A stretch of DNA of 57,917 nt from an uncultured Eubacteriales bacterium. GTDB taxonomy: Bacteria > Bacillota > Clostridia > Peptostreptococcales > Anaerovoracaceae. Shown piece by piece: positions 17,578 to 26,326 of the stretch (positions are counted from its first letter, which is position 1; every line of letters starts with the position of its first letter). The stretch spans positions 1 to 57,917 of the forward strand of contig CADCHO010000013.1 in assembly GCA_902801255.1 (NCBI GenBank), written 5' to 3'. A model generated the notes under the pieces. That model was not told where the DNA came from and ran no database searches. It worked only from the letters and a program-made list of their open reading frames with translations. Both the position numbers and the translations under genes were made by a program.

Positions 17578-19194
17578 TTAGGCAGAAGTCACTGACAGAA
17601 GCGTCGGAAGCAGCTGCTTTTTGCGGCTCATGACTCCCGGCATGTCAAAGATCTGGTCCTCGACCTTTGCGTAAGGCAGATCTTTGTTCGCCTTGTTATT
17701 AGACGCCAGCAGCACGCTGTTCTCTCTCAGCACATCCGTGACCATGAGCAGGGTCCAGTCGAGCCCCTGTCCGTCCGCTATCTTCTGCAGCGCGTCGATG
17801 TATGTCTGCGCATACTCGCCGACATCCGACAGTGTAGTGACTTCGCACTGGCCGATGCCCATCTTTGTGCCGTTGTTCTCGTACTTCTTGAAGTCGGACA
17901 GTATCATCTCATCAGGATCCTGAGTTGCCAGGTTGTCGGAGATACTGAACAGCTTCTCGCCGAATTCCTGTACGCTCGGCACTTTGGCGATCCTTGCGAG
18001 CATCTCCACCGCCTGCATATCCTGCATGGTCGTAGTCGGACTGCGGAGGATCAGCGTGTCAGCGATGATACCTGTGAGCATCGTTCTGGCAGCGTACTGA
18101 TCCGGCATGATGCCGTGCCTGATATACTGCTGATAGATTATCGTATTGACGCTGCCGAGCGGCTCGGCGGCGATGAATATAGGCATGGTTGTTGAAAGCG
18201 AGTCGAGTCTGTGGTGGTCGATGATCTCCACGACGTCTGCAGTCTCGATGCCCTCGATGCTCTGCGCCGGCTCATTGTGGTCCACCATTATAACTTTGTT
18301 GACCGGTCTTTCGAGGAAGCAGCGCCTTGTGACGAAGCCCCTGAACTCACCATTCTCCATAACAGCGAGACCTCTGATATGTGAGTTCATGAATATCTTT
18401 CTGCCCTCAACGAACAGGTCGTCTATGTCAATGGTCTCGGTCGCGATCTGCATCATCGATTCGATTGACTCCGCAAGCCTTATCCTTCTGAGAGTCTCAG
18501 CGGTGCCGAGATCCGTCAGGAATACCGACCCTTCATATCCGCTGAAGTCCACATCCGGCGCTTCGTCTGTCGCAGCAATAATTATGGCAGGAACCTGCCT
18601 TTTGATCGCATATTCGATGTGTCTCTTACGCGATCCGAGCACCACTATACAGTTTCCGATCTCTTTGAGCATCTCACTGAATGCCTCATATGTGCCGGCG
18701 CCTATCAGCAGGGATCCTTCGATCTCATCGTTCTTTCCCCTGTGGAGCAGCTTACCCGGGATGACACGCAGCACGTTGTCTACCGTGAACCTGTAGGTAG
18801 GTATCTCCTCCTTGTTGTCAGACAGGAACCAGCTCGTGATGTCATCTACACTAAGAAGGCCCTTGAATTCAGTGCCGTCATATATAGGAACGACTGATGG
18901 GTTCTCTGCATTGTATGCGTTCACAAGTGCAAAGATCGGTGCACCGGCCTGTATGTGACCCTGCGGCTTGAGCATCACATCCCTGACCTTCGGGAACACG
19001 TCCTTTTTATACGGCGGGACTTCGATCCCCATCACTTCCATCTGCTCTCTTACCTGATCGGATACAGGGCTGCAGTGGATGGCGATATACTCGTTTTCGC
19101 TGTCCGTGAGATTCTTGAGATTTGCGTACGCGGATGCCGCGCAGAGGCTGTCGATATCCGGATTCCTGTGTCCTGTGATGTATACTTTTCCCAT
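17578..19194 (-). CDS. ppaC: manganese-dependent inorganic pyrophosphatase with CBS-DRTGG regulatory domains
   Basis: A 538-residue family II PPase of the DHH/DHHA2 superfamily, hydrolysing cytosolic PPi to phosphate. The catalytic DHH half is split: GHRNPDIDS (8-16, metal ligands His9, Asp13, Asp15), then an inserted CBS-DRTGG-CBS regulatory block (about 65-300), then VDHNEPAQS, EIIDHHRLDS and SVNTIIY; the DHHA2 C-terminal domain follows (about 420-538). The insertion makes these enzymes sensitive to adenine nucleotides, including diadenosine polyphosphates where DRTGG is present. The length is normal for the long form. It precedes the GH13 gene and follows a thioesterase gene by 12 nt. Confidence 0.93.
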   Translation of the reverse strand: MGKVYITGHRNPDIDSLCAASAYANLKNLTDSENEYIAIHCSPVSDQVREQMEVMGIEVPPYKKDVFPKVRDVMLKPQGHIQAGAPIFALVNAYNAENPSVVPIYDGTEFKGLLSVDDITSWFLSDNKEEIPTYRFTVDNVLRVIPGKLLHRGKNDEIEGSLLIGAGTYEAFSEMLKEIGNCIVVLGSRKRHIEYAIKRQVPAIIIAATDEAPDVDFSGYEGSVFLTDLGTAETLRRIRLAESIESMMQIATETIDIDDLFVEGRKIFMNSHIRGLAVMENGEFRGFVTRRCFLERPVNKVIMVDHNEPAQSIEGIETADVVEIIDHHRLDSLSTTMPIFIAAEPLGSVNTIIYQQYIRHGIMPDQYAARTMLTGIIADTLILRSPTTTMQDMQAVEMLARIAKVPSVQEFGEKLFSISDNLATQDPDEMILSDFKKYENNGTKMGIGQCEVTTLSDVGEYAQTYIDALQKIADGQGLDWTLLMVTDVLRENSVLLASNNKANKDLPYAKVEDQIFDMPGVMSRKKQLLPTLLSVTSA

Positions 19195-19206
19195 ACTGAT
19201 CTCCTT

Positions 19207-19596
19207 TTATTTCAGTTTAGCCTCTGTGCGGGCCATAAATTTTTCTGTGTTTATGATGAAGCGCTCGTGCATTCCCTCTCCTATCAGGCCGGCGTCGTCA
19301 CTTGCGCTCACCTTGAAGACGAGCCTGCGCCCGTCTACTTCGACGAGCTCGCTCTCACAAGTGATGCGGGCTCCAACCGGGCTGGCTGACATATGCGATA
19401 CGTCAAGTTTTGTGCCGACTGTGCTCCTCCCCTCTTCCATGCAGGGCTCAACGCTCGCCCATGCTGTGTTTTCCATCAGAGCTATCATCGCAGGAGTTGC
19501 GTAAACCTCCAGACCTCCGCTTCCCCACGCATTTGCGCACAGCTCTTTTGTAACAATCATTTCATTACTTTTTTTGATTCCCGGTTTCAGTTCCAT
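19207..19596 (-). CDS. hotdog-fold thioesterase (fluoroacetyl-CoA thioesterase-like)
   Basis: A 129-residue protein with one hotdog domain. Motifs resemble the FlK family: VYATPAMIALMENTA on the central helix (Glu catalytic region), GRSTVGTKLDVSH (Thr nucleophile region), and GEGMHERFII near the end (His). Relatives hydrolyse short acyl-CoA thioesters in the cytosol; true fluoroacetyl-CoA specificity is not implied. AAAGGG lies 7 nt before the ATG, and a TATAAT occurs about 20 nt upstream between the LtrA stop and this start, so it may have its own promoter. The pyrophosphatase gene follows by 12 nt. Confidence 0.85.
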   Translation of the reverse strand: MELKPGIKKSNEMIVTKELCANAWGSGGLEVYATPAMIALMENTAWASVEPCMEEGRSTVGTKLDVSHMSASPVGARITCESELVEVDGRRLVFKVSASDDAGLIGEGMHERFIINTEKFMARTEAKLK

Positions 19597-19674
19597 TGCT
19601 AAAGCCCTTTTCTAATTATATTTTTCGCCTATTTTGGAATTATCGTATTAGTCGCTCCGTCTCAGCATACGTCG

Positions 19675-20832
19675 CTAAGAAGCGCACTCCGCCGCTTCTT
19701 CGGCGGCAACTCTCTTCCCGACTCTGTAGAATACCGCGAACACGCTCCACACATATATGACCGTGATCAGGATATGCGCGCGCGGCACGTTCATGAACAC
19801 CATCATCAGCATCACGAAGCACAGGGTCAGGATCCACAGTTTCTGCATGAAGGCTCCGTTGATGTGGCATCTTACTTTTGCGTATCTGCCCAGAGCGAAC
19901 AGGAACGCGAAGTATCCCACCATCGAAACAACGAGGAACAGCATCTTCGGTCTGACCGCCACCTCCTCTTCGCGCATGAACTCGAGCGATGCAGTGATGT
20001 TGTTGAGCCCGAATATGATGAAAATATGGATCATCATATATAGAAGACCGTTGTCCTCCTTGTCCCTGTCGAGCAGTTTGTCATAGATGACCTCGTAAGA
20101 CAGGAAGAGTCCGACGACGATGAGGAAGGCCATCAGCGAAAAATATATGACGTTCCAGCTGAAGCTTCCGCCTCCCACAAAATACGATGATATGACAACT
20201 ATCATCTCGCCGAATGTGAACACCACATAGAGCATGGCACGTTCAGTCAGGTGGCTGAAGTCGATCATGCCGCTAACACCGACCCTCTTGCCCAGGAATG
20301 TCATCACGATACCGAGGATCACCGCAGTGAATGCGAGTGGAGGAGCAAGCGCCGGCTTCACAAACGAAGCGGCAAGCACGATAGCTGCTTCAACAAATAA
20401 AGTCATAGCCATCCGCTTTATGACTGTGCGGTTCCACACATCCATCTTATGGTTGCGGAGCTCTATTGCGTACTGCATCCCGATGTTGATCAGTATGAGG
20501 CCCCACGCGATGTGGTACTGCGCCTGATACGCGTGCCAGCTGCTTCGCGTGCTCTCGCCCATGAAATACATCAGGTACATGGTGATCAGCAGAAATACGT
20601 GATCACGCACTCCGTTGCGGCCGAACATGTTGATGTAGAACGTGGTGAAGTTCCAGATCTGGATGATCGCCAGCGTGCAGAGTATATACGCCAGGAATGA
20701 GTCAAGCGAAACGAAGCCTCCCTCGATATGACCGAGGAGCGCATTGTTGCGGCCTGCCATGTATACGAATACCAGGTCGTATATGAGTTCGAGATATTCT
20801 ACTTTCTTCTCTTCGTTTTTCAGTGGAAGCAT
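19675..20832 (-). CDS. ltrA: low temperature requirement protein A (LtrA) family membrane protein
   Basis: A 385-residue polytopic membrane protein with about ten hydrophobic segments. The N-terminal signature VEYLELIYDLVFVY (11-24) and the later HLTERAMLYVVFTFGEM segment are hallmarks of the LtrA family. The name comes from a Listeria cold-growth mutant; the molecular function is unknown. It follows the flavodoxin gene by 36 nt. There is no strong ribosome site at the chosen ATG, but the conserved family start fits. Confidence 0.88.
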   Translation of the reverse strand: MLPLKNEEKKVEYLELIYDLVFVYMAGRNNALLGHIEGGFVSLDSFLAYILCTLAIIQIWNFTTFYINMFGRNGVRDHVFLLITMYLMYFMGESTRSSWHAYQAQYHIAWGLILINIGMQYAIELRNHKMDVWNRTVIKRMAMTLFVEAAIVLAASFVKPALAPPLAFTAVILGIVMTFLGKRVGVSGMIDFSHLTERAMLYVVFTFGEMIVVISSYFVGGGSFSWNVIYFSLMAFLIVVGLFLSYEVIYDKLLDRDKEDNGLLYMMIHIFIIFGLNNITASLEFMREEEVAVRPKMLFLVVSMVGYFAFLFALGRYAKVRCHINGAFMQKLWILTLCFVMLMMVFMNVPRAHILITVIYVWSVFAVFYRVGKRVAAEEAAECAS

Positions 20833-20868
20833 TAAACCGGTCCGGATCTTTCTGCCAAAGCGCCTGTC

Positions 20869-21390
20869 TTATTTATCAAGATGCTTCTTCGCCCAGGCAG
20901 CTACTTTTTCTTCGGAGCGCGGAACATCTGATCCTTGTATGGAGAATGCCTTCTCGACCTTGGCGTGTGTGCAGAACTTTTTAAGATCTCTCCTGCTGTT
21001 CGCTTCACCGCTGCCCTCGTGCGTCATTACCGGGAACACGTGCTTGCCCCTGAAGTGCAGCTTCTCAAGCTGGCCGAATACAGCACAAGGATATGTACCC
21101 CACCAGCATGGTCCCGCGATCACGATGTTGTCGTACTCGCTTATGTCACGCAGGTATTCCTTTAGCTTAGGGCGGGCATTGTCTCTCTGCTCCTGCTTCG
21201 CCACTTCGGTGCACTCAATGTAGTCGACGGGATATTCTTTGATCGTTTCGATCTCGAAAAGATCTGCTCCTACCGCATCGCGGATATATTCAGCTACGAG
21301 CTCGGTGTTTCCCTTCTCGAGCTCGACTATATCTCCATTTACATAATTCTGTCCCTTGCGGGAAAAATAGATTACAAGGTTTTTAGACAT
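20869..21390 (-). CDS. flavodoxin
   Basis: A 173-residue flavodoxin-like protein; start at the ATG at 21390, with GGAG 6 nt upstream (a TTG 12 nt earlier falls inside that site and was rejected). It opens with NLVIYFSRKGQNYV (phosphate loop for FMN), then IAGPCWWGTYPCAV, typical of the flavodoxin_4 group that includes putative NAD(P)H-quinone or nitro-reducing flavodoxins. Cytosolic electron carrier. It is divergent from the flavodiiron gene with a 246-nt shared upstream region holding a perfect palindrome, suggesting linked redox control (inference). Confidence 0.9.
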   Translation of the reverse strand: MSKNLVIYFSRKGQNYVNGDIVELEKGNTELVAEYIRDAVGADLFEIETIKEYPVDYIECTEVAKQEQRDNARPKLKEYLRDISEYDNIVIAGPCWWGTYPCAVFGQLEKLHFRGKHVFPVMTHEGSGEANSRRDLKKFCTHAKVEKAFSIQGSDVPRSEEKVAAWAKKHLDK

Positions 21391-21509
21391 TATTTTCTCC
21401 AATATATTGCTTCATATTACTTCCATATTGCCGGCCGCAACTATAGCGGTCCATTCTTTTCCATATTAATAATAGCACAGAACTTGTCTGATTAGGTTTG
21501 TATTGTTTT

Positions 21510-21524
21510 TGTACATGATGTACA
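21510..21524. promoter_or_regulatory. perfect 7-1-7 palindrome in the flavodoxin/flavodiiron divergent region
   Basis: TGTACAT-G-ATGTACA lies midway between the two divergent starts. The spacing and symmetry fit a dimeric regulator site controlling one or both genes. No regulator gene lies next to it. Confidence 0.5.
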
Positions 21525-21636
21525 CACTTTTTTTCTCGTGTTCATCACGCTGTTAATGTACTATCTGGGTATATAAATAACCTGCCTCCGGCGCGCCGCT
21601 AAGGACATGCGCCATTGCTTAAGAAAGGAGACATTT

Positions 21637-24201
21637 ATGAGTTCATTAAAGCTCACGGATACGCTGTGGTGGAACGGCGCGCTCGATCCGGATACACACA
21701 TTTCGGACGTAATCGTGCAGATGGAGTTCGGCACCACATATAACTCATACACTCTTAAGGGCAGCGAGAAGACCGCTCTTATAGAGACGTCTAAGTACAA
21801 ATTCTGGGAGGCCTTCAAGGGAGAACTCGATGACGCGGTCGACATCACCAAGGTCGACTACATCATCATGGATCACACCGAGCCTGATCACTCGGGAACG
21901 CTTGAGAAGCTTCTCGCGATCAATCCTAAGATCACGGTGGTCTGCACAGGTACAGCTGCGAGCTTCCTGAAAGAGATCATGAACACAGACTTCCGCGTCA
22001 TGACAGTAAAGGAAGGCGACACACTCTCGCTCGGCGACAAGACCCTGCACTTTATGCCTGTTCCTAACCTGCACTGGCCTGACACCATGTTCACCTACTG
22101 CGAGGAGGACAAGACGCTCTATACCTGCGACGTGTTCGGCGCGCACTACTGCCCTCCGTCGGGCGATGTAAGGCGCAGCAAGCTGACCGGTCAGGACGAA
22201 GCCAACTACATGCGCACGATGCAGGATTACTTCAATATCATCATCGGGCCGTATAAGAACCCGTTCATGAACATGGCGCTCGAGCGGATCAAGGATCTCG
22301 ACATTCAGATGATCTGCCCAGGCCACGGTCCTGTGCTGGATGCAGGCATTGACTGGGTCATGGAGAAATATCATGAATGGTGCAAGAGACCTGAGCCGAA
22401 AGACACCAAGCTGGTAGTCATTCCTTACGTAAGCGCTTATGGATATACAGGTCTCCTCGCCGACAAGATCGAAGAAGGCCTCAAGGCAAGCGGTCCTATC
22501 GAAGTGCATAAATACGACATGGTATTCGAAGAGAACGTCGCCGGAGTCATTGCTGATCTCAACGCGGCTGATGGAATCCTCTTCGGAACACCTACCATCG
22601 TTGCAGACGCTCTTAAGCCGATCTGGGATCTCACAACGAGCATCTTCCCTCCTCTCATGAAGGGCAAGCTCGCCAGTGCGTTCGGCTGCTACGGCTGGAG
22701 CGGTGAAGGAGTCCCTAACATAATCGAAAGACTAAAACAGCTCAAGATGAAGGTGCTCGACGGCTATCGCATCAGATTCAAGCCAAGCGAGACTGAGCAG
22801 CTCGACGCTTTCGACTTCGGATACAACTTCGGCTGCGTACTGCAGAACAAGGAAGTCAAGAAATCCAGCACGCCTGCAGGAGCCAAGAAGATGGTGAAGT
22901 GCGTGGTATGCGGAGCTGAGTTTGAGGAAGGCACGGATACATGTCCTGTCTGCGGAGTCGGCAGCGACAAGTTCGTACCGGTAGAATCCAAGGCGACCAG
23001 CTTCAGGAAAGATACAGACGAGAGATTCGTCATTCTGGGCGGCGGCCCGGCAGCGAAGAGCGCAGCCGAGGCGATCAGAGACCGTAACAAAACTGCGGTC
23101 ATAACGATCGTGACCCAGGAGTCAGAACTGCCTTACAACAGGCCGATGCTCACCAAGGCTCTCCTCTCCGATTTCTCGGAAAACCAGGCTGCGATCGAAG
23201 GACCTGACTGGTACCATGAAAGAAATATCTTCTTCATGCCTGACACGACTGTCACGAAGATCGATACTGCCGGCAAGAGTGTTGAGCTCACACTCCCTGA
23301 CGGCAGCAGCGGAGCTCTTATCTACGACAAGCTGATCTACACGCTTGGCGCGTTCTGCTTCGTGCCTCCTATCAAGGGCGCTGATCTCGGACATGTTGCG
23401 ACAGTCAGAAACATTTCGGATACCGTCCGCATCAAGAAGGTTCTCGAGGAGCGTGAGGCTAAAGAGGTCGTCTGCATAGGCGGCGGCGTAATGGGGCTTG
23501 AAGGAGCCTGGGAGCTCAAGCTCGGCGGCTACGATGTGACCGTTCTTGAGACCGCACCCGGACTGCTTCCTCGCCAGCTTGACGACCCTGCTTCAGCAAT
23601 GCTTGAGAAGATCTGCAACGCCGCCGGTGTCAAGATCGTTACCGGAGCGAAGATCGTAGAGATCACCGAAGATGCGGTAGTACTCGATGACGGAACGGCA
23701 TTCCCGGCTCAGCTCGTCATAATGTCGACAGGCATGAGACCTTACACAAAGGTCGCTGAAGACAGCGGTATCGAAGTCGACAAGTGGGTCAAGGCCAACG
23801 ACCGCATGGAGACGAATGCTAAGGATGTATATGCTGCCGGAGACTGCTGCGTTATCAACGGACAGCCTCAGGCATTCTGGGCACAGGCTATCGAAACAGG
23901 CCGCATCGCCGGAGCCAATGCTGCAGGTGAAGCACTTGAGTACAAAGCGCTCGGCAGCTCACTTGTCATCAACGCGATGAACACGAGCATCTTCGCACTC
24001 GGCACCAACGGCAAGGATCCTGACAAAAAGTTCCGTACGGTAGAGTTCAGAGATGACCAGAGAGGCAATTACGAGAAGTACTACTTCCACAACAACCGTC
24101 TTGAGGGCGTCATCCTTATCGGCGACACCGACCGCATGATAGAGCTCAGCGAGAAAGTCGACAAGCACGCTACATATAAGGAAATGTTCGGCCGCAAATA
24201 G
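21637..24201 (+). CDS. flavodiiron protein fused to rubredoxin and NADH:rubredoxin oxidoreductase
   Basis: An 854-residue cytosolic enzyme that reduces O2 (or NO) to water (or N2O) with NAD(P)H, a self-contained oxygen-scavenging chain. Order: metallo-beta-lactamase diiron domain (1-250; His80, Glu82, Asp84, His85 in MDHTEPDHSG; also HWPD, GAHYC, CPGHGPVLD), flavodoxin domain (about 255-405), short rubredoxin (about 418-448; CVVCG and CPVCG), and a FAD/NAD-binding reductase (about 460-854; ILGGGPAAKSAAE, VCIGGGVMGLE, AAGDCC). The ATG at 21637 has AAGGAG upstream. All metal-ligand motifs are present. Monocistronic, ending at a strong terminator. Fusions of this layout are known in Clostridia. 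Confidence 0.93.
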   Translation: MSSLKLTDTLWWNGALDPDTHISDVIVQMEFGTTYNSYTLKGSEKTALIETSKYKFWEAFKGELDDAVDITKVDYIIMDHTEPDHSGTLEKLLAINPKITVVCTGTAASFLKEIMNTDFRVMTVKEGDTLSLGDKTLHFMPVPNLHWPDTMFTYCEEDKTLYTCDVFGAHYCPPSGDVRRSKLTGQDEANYMRTMQDYFNIIIGPYKNPFMNMALERIKDLDIQMICPGHGPVLDAGIDWVMEKYHEWCKRPEPKDTKLVVIPYVSAYGYTGLLADKIEEGLKASGPIEVHKYDMVFEENVAGVIADLNAADGILFGTPTIVADALKPIWDLTTSIFPPLMKGKLASAFGCYGWSGEGVPNIIERLKQLKMKVLDGYRIRFKPSETEQLDAFDFGYNFGCVLQNKEVKKSSTPAGAKKMVKCVVCGAEFEEGTDTCPVCGVGSDKFVPVESKATSFRKDTDERFVILGGGPAAKSAAEAIRDRNKTAVITIVTQESELPYNRPMLTKALLSDFSENQAAIEGPDWYHERNIFFMPDTTVTKIDTAGKSVELTLPDGSSGALIYDKLIYTLGAFCFVPPIKGADLGHVATVRNISDTVRIKKVLEEREAKEVVCIGGGVMGLEGAWELKLGGYDVTVLETAPGLLPRQLDDPASAMLEKICNAAGVKIVTGAKIVEITEDAVVLDDGTAFPAQLVIMSTGMRPYTKVAEDSGIEVDKWVKANDRMETNAKDVYAAGDCCVINGQPQAFWAQAIETGRIAGANAAGEALEYKALGSSLVINAMNTSIFALGTNGKDPDKKFRTVEFRDDQRGNYEKYYFHNNRLEGVILIGDTDRMIELSEKVDKHATYKEMFGRK

Positions 24202-24301
24202 CGCACAAATAGTTAGTTGTCTGTTTCGAGATTTCGGGTGTTAGCAGCACATTGCACCTTAACCGTGATATTGTGGCCACAACTCAATCTGTAAAAATGT
24301 A

Positions 24302-24346
24302 AAACCCCGCCTCCAAAAGCTGTATTTGGGGGCGGGGTTGAATTTT
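24302..24346. terminator. strong terminator after the flavodiiron gene
   Basis: A 15-nt stem (24302-24316 with 24324-24338, containing CCCCGCC/GGCGGGG, one mismatch) has a 7-nt loop and is followed by GAATTTTT. T-rich sequence also follows on the minus strand. Confidence 0.88.
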
Positions 24347-24363
24347 TGATGCTATTTCGAAAA

Positions 24364-24581
24364 GTTTTCAAGATATGCTGACTTCCAGCCCGGTTTGGGG
24401 CTGCTTTTTTCAGACAGTCTTGAAAATGTTTCATTAAAGCTTATGCTTTTCAAGACAAATCTGAAAAAATCTTGAAAACTTGCTATTAACATGGCTGTAT
24501 GTGCAAGATTTTAGGCTAAAATCGATTTTGCGGAATTCAAATCTTGAAAAAAACACAAAGATGCTGTATGTGTTCAAGATT
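24364..24581. repeat. cluster of seven TCTTGAAAA-type motifs in alternating orientation
   Basis: TTTTCAAGA or TCTTGAAAA, or close variants, occur at 24364, 24418, 24447, 24470, 24504, 24542 and 24573. Consecutive copies are inverted, so neighbours can pair into successive hairpins. Two copies share a longer block GCTGTATGTG(tt)CAAGATTT (24494-24510, 24563-24581). The 463-nt spacer lies between two gene ends (convergent genes) and holds no ORF with a ribosome site. Confidence 0.6.
24385..24410 (+). terminator. second terminator in the 24.3-kb spacer
   Basis: CAGCCC, loop GGTTT, GGGGCTG, then CTTTTTT on the plus strand, nested inside the first inverted pair of the TCTTGAAAA cluster. Either a backup for the flavodiiron unit or the end of a short transcript. 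Confidence 0.6.
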
Positions 24582-24664
24582 TGCAAGGCAGCCAGGAATC
24601 ATTCGCCTGTCAGAATTTAGTTAAATCTAGTTATTTGATAATCACTGTATTAGTTATGTGATAA

Positions 24665-25378
24665 TTACTGCATTCCGAGTGGGAGCTCCATGCGGTTTGC
24701 CTCGAGCAGTTCCTTGTTGCTCAGGATCTCCTTTGCCGGGCCGTCTGCTGCGATGCGTCCGCCCGAGATGAGTATGACCCTGTCACAGGTATCGAGTATC
24801 ATGTCGAGGTCGTGGGACGCGATGAGCTTGGTCTGATCCAGCTCGCGTATAGTGTTGATGACGATACGGCGGTTGTACGGATCGAGCGCTGAAGTAGGCT
24901 CGTCCATTAGGATAGCCGCCGGCTCCATTGCGAGAATCGTGGCAATGGCTGCCATGCGCTTTTCGCCGCCGGAGATCTTATGATTATAACGGTGCTTGAG
25001 ATATTCGAGATTCAGTCTGGCAAGCACTTCGTCAACGCGCTTGTCGACTTCATCGCGCGGAAGGCCGTAATTGAGCGGACCGAAGATCATATCCTCGTAA
25101 ACGGTCGGCATGAACATCTGGTTGTCGGAATTCTGCAGCACAAAACCAAGCTTGGCGCGAATCTCGCCGAGCGTCTCCTTTTTGACCTCGATGCCGTCTA
25201 TCAGCACCTTGCCCTCGCCATACAGAAGGCCCAGAAGGAGCTTCATTATTGTGGACTTGCCGGCTCCGTTGGCGCCGATCAGCCCGACCGATTCTCCTCT
25301 TTCGATCCTGAACGACATATCGTGCAGGACTTCGTTGCCCTTTTCATATGCGAAACTTACATTCTGGAATTCAATCAT
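24665..25378 (-). CDS. cbiO: energy-coupling factor ATPase CbiO (cobalt transport)
   Basis: A 237-residue ABC ATPase. The ATG at 25378 (MIEFQNVSFAY) has GAGGTGAT 8 nt upstream; a GTG at 25387 overlapping the cbiQ stop is the alternative. Motifs: Walker A GANGAGKST, Q-loop FVLQNSDNQMF typical of ECF ATPases, signature ISGGEKR, Walker [14 protein letters not shown], and H-loop in ASHD. It powers the CbiMQO uptake complex at the membrane. Third gene of the operon cbiM-cbiQ-cbiO. Confidence 0.92.
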   Translation of the reverse strand: MIEFQNVSFAYEKGNEVLHDMSFRIERGESVGLIGANGAGKSTIMKLLLGLLYGEGKVLIDGIEVKKETLGEIRAKLGFVLQNSDNQMFMPTVYEDMIFGPLNYGLPRDEVDKRVDEVLARLNLEYLKHRYNHKISGGEKRMAAIATILAMEPAAILMDEPTSALDPYNRRIVINTIRELDQTKLIASHDLDMILDTCDRVILISGGRIAADGPAKEILSNKELLEANRMELPLGMQ

Positions 25379-25383
25379 CTTTA

Positions 25384-26187
25384 TCACCTCACGACCAGTC
25401 CGCCGACGAGCTGGGCAATATTTCCGTACCTAAGCATGAAGAAGAACAATATGCAGACTGCCATAAACAGTGCGTCGCGCGCCTTGAAGCGGTCAATGTC
25501 AGCGTAGTGGAAATGCTCATGGTAGCCGCGGAGCATCATGCTGGAGAACAGCTCCTGCGCGCGGTCCATGCTTCGCAGAAGCAGCTGTCCCAGGAACGAT
25601 CCCCAAGCTGATATATGGATGCCTTTTTGCCCGGGCGCGCGCAGATGGTACGCGTCTGTCATAACTGCAAGTTCCTCTGTCATGACCCCCACATAGCGGT
25701 AGGTCAGCTGCAGGAGCGACACGAGCATTGCCGGCACATGCAGATTGCGCAGAGCGGCGCATAAACTGTCGATCTTTGTGGTTGCCATAAGAAGAAATGA
25801 TGCCATCAGACAGAACACACCTTTCAGCATCAGAGTTATCATGGAGATCACGCCGCCGGACACTCCGATGCTGCCGATGTATACCATTATCTCCTTATCG
25901 AAGAACGGATTGAAAAGCCCCACCGCCATCACCAGCGGCAGCACTATGCGCAGCTTATAGAAGCAGGTACGCACGTTGACGCCGCTGATCGTAAACATCA
26001 AAACAGGCCACAGCACCATCGGAACGATACCGCTGAGGTCGTACTTGTCGAAGGACAGTGTGACAAGGATGTATACGATTGTAGTGAGCAGCTTTGCAGC
26101 CGGATGCAGAGCATGGACAGGTGATTGACGCGCAGCCAGTTCGTCCATCTCCGAAAGCTCGGCCAAAGCTTTCTGCATTTTGTTCAT
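25384..26187 (-). CDS. cbiQ: energy-coupling factor transmembrane protein CbiQ
   Basis: A 267-residue membrane subunit (T component). HPAAKLLTTIVYILVTLSF at about 28-46 begins the first span, and about five hydrophobic segments follow. The coupling region with the Ala-Arg-Gly-type motif is seen as LRAPGQ near 190 and MLRGYH near 230. The ribosome site is weak (AGAAG). It lies 139 nt after cbiM with a hairpin between them and overlaps or abuts cbiO, so it couples the ATPase to CbiM. Confidence 0.9.
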   Translation of the reverse strand: MNKMQKALAELSEMDELAARQSPVHALHPAAKLLTTIVYILVTLSFDKYDLSGIVPMVLWPVLMFTISGVNVRTCFYKLRIVLPLVMAVGLFNPFFDKEIMVYIGSIGVSGGVISMITLMLKGVFCLMASFLLMATTKIDSLCAALRNLHVPAMLVSLLQLTYRYVGVMTEELAVMTDAYHLRAPGQKGIHISAWGSFLGQLLLRSMDRAQELFSSMMLRGYHEHFHYADIDRFKARDALFMAVCILFFFMLRYGNIAQLVGGLVVR

Positions 26188-26257
26188 TTCTTCTAAAAGG
26201 GGACCACCCCGTCACTCTTACCTTACGGGACTGTTCCTGTAGTTGATAATCATTAAT

Positions 26258-26281
26258 AAGGGGCATCATGCGATGCCCCTT
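26258..26281 (-). terminator. hairpin between cbiM and cbiQ (attenuator-like)
   Basis: AAGGGGCATC and GATGCCCCTT form a perfect 10-bp stem with loop ATGC. The following minus-strand sequence (ATTAATG) is only partly T-rich, so it may reduce rather than stop read-through, or protect the cbiM mRNA end. Confidence 0.4.
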
Positions 26282-26326
26282 AAAATATACCATATCTTTA
26301 AGAGAGAGAGGGATAAAGAGTATGGT

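Noticed and set aside
24213-24434. 73-codon minus-strand ORF in the 24.3-kb spacer
   Set aside because: It runs through two terminator hairpins and has no ribosome site.
24364-24581. CRISPR array
   Set aside because: The motif is only about 9 bp, irregularly spaced and in alternating orientation; no cas genes are present.
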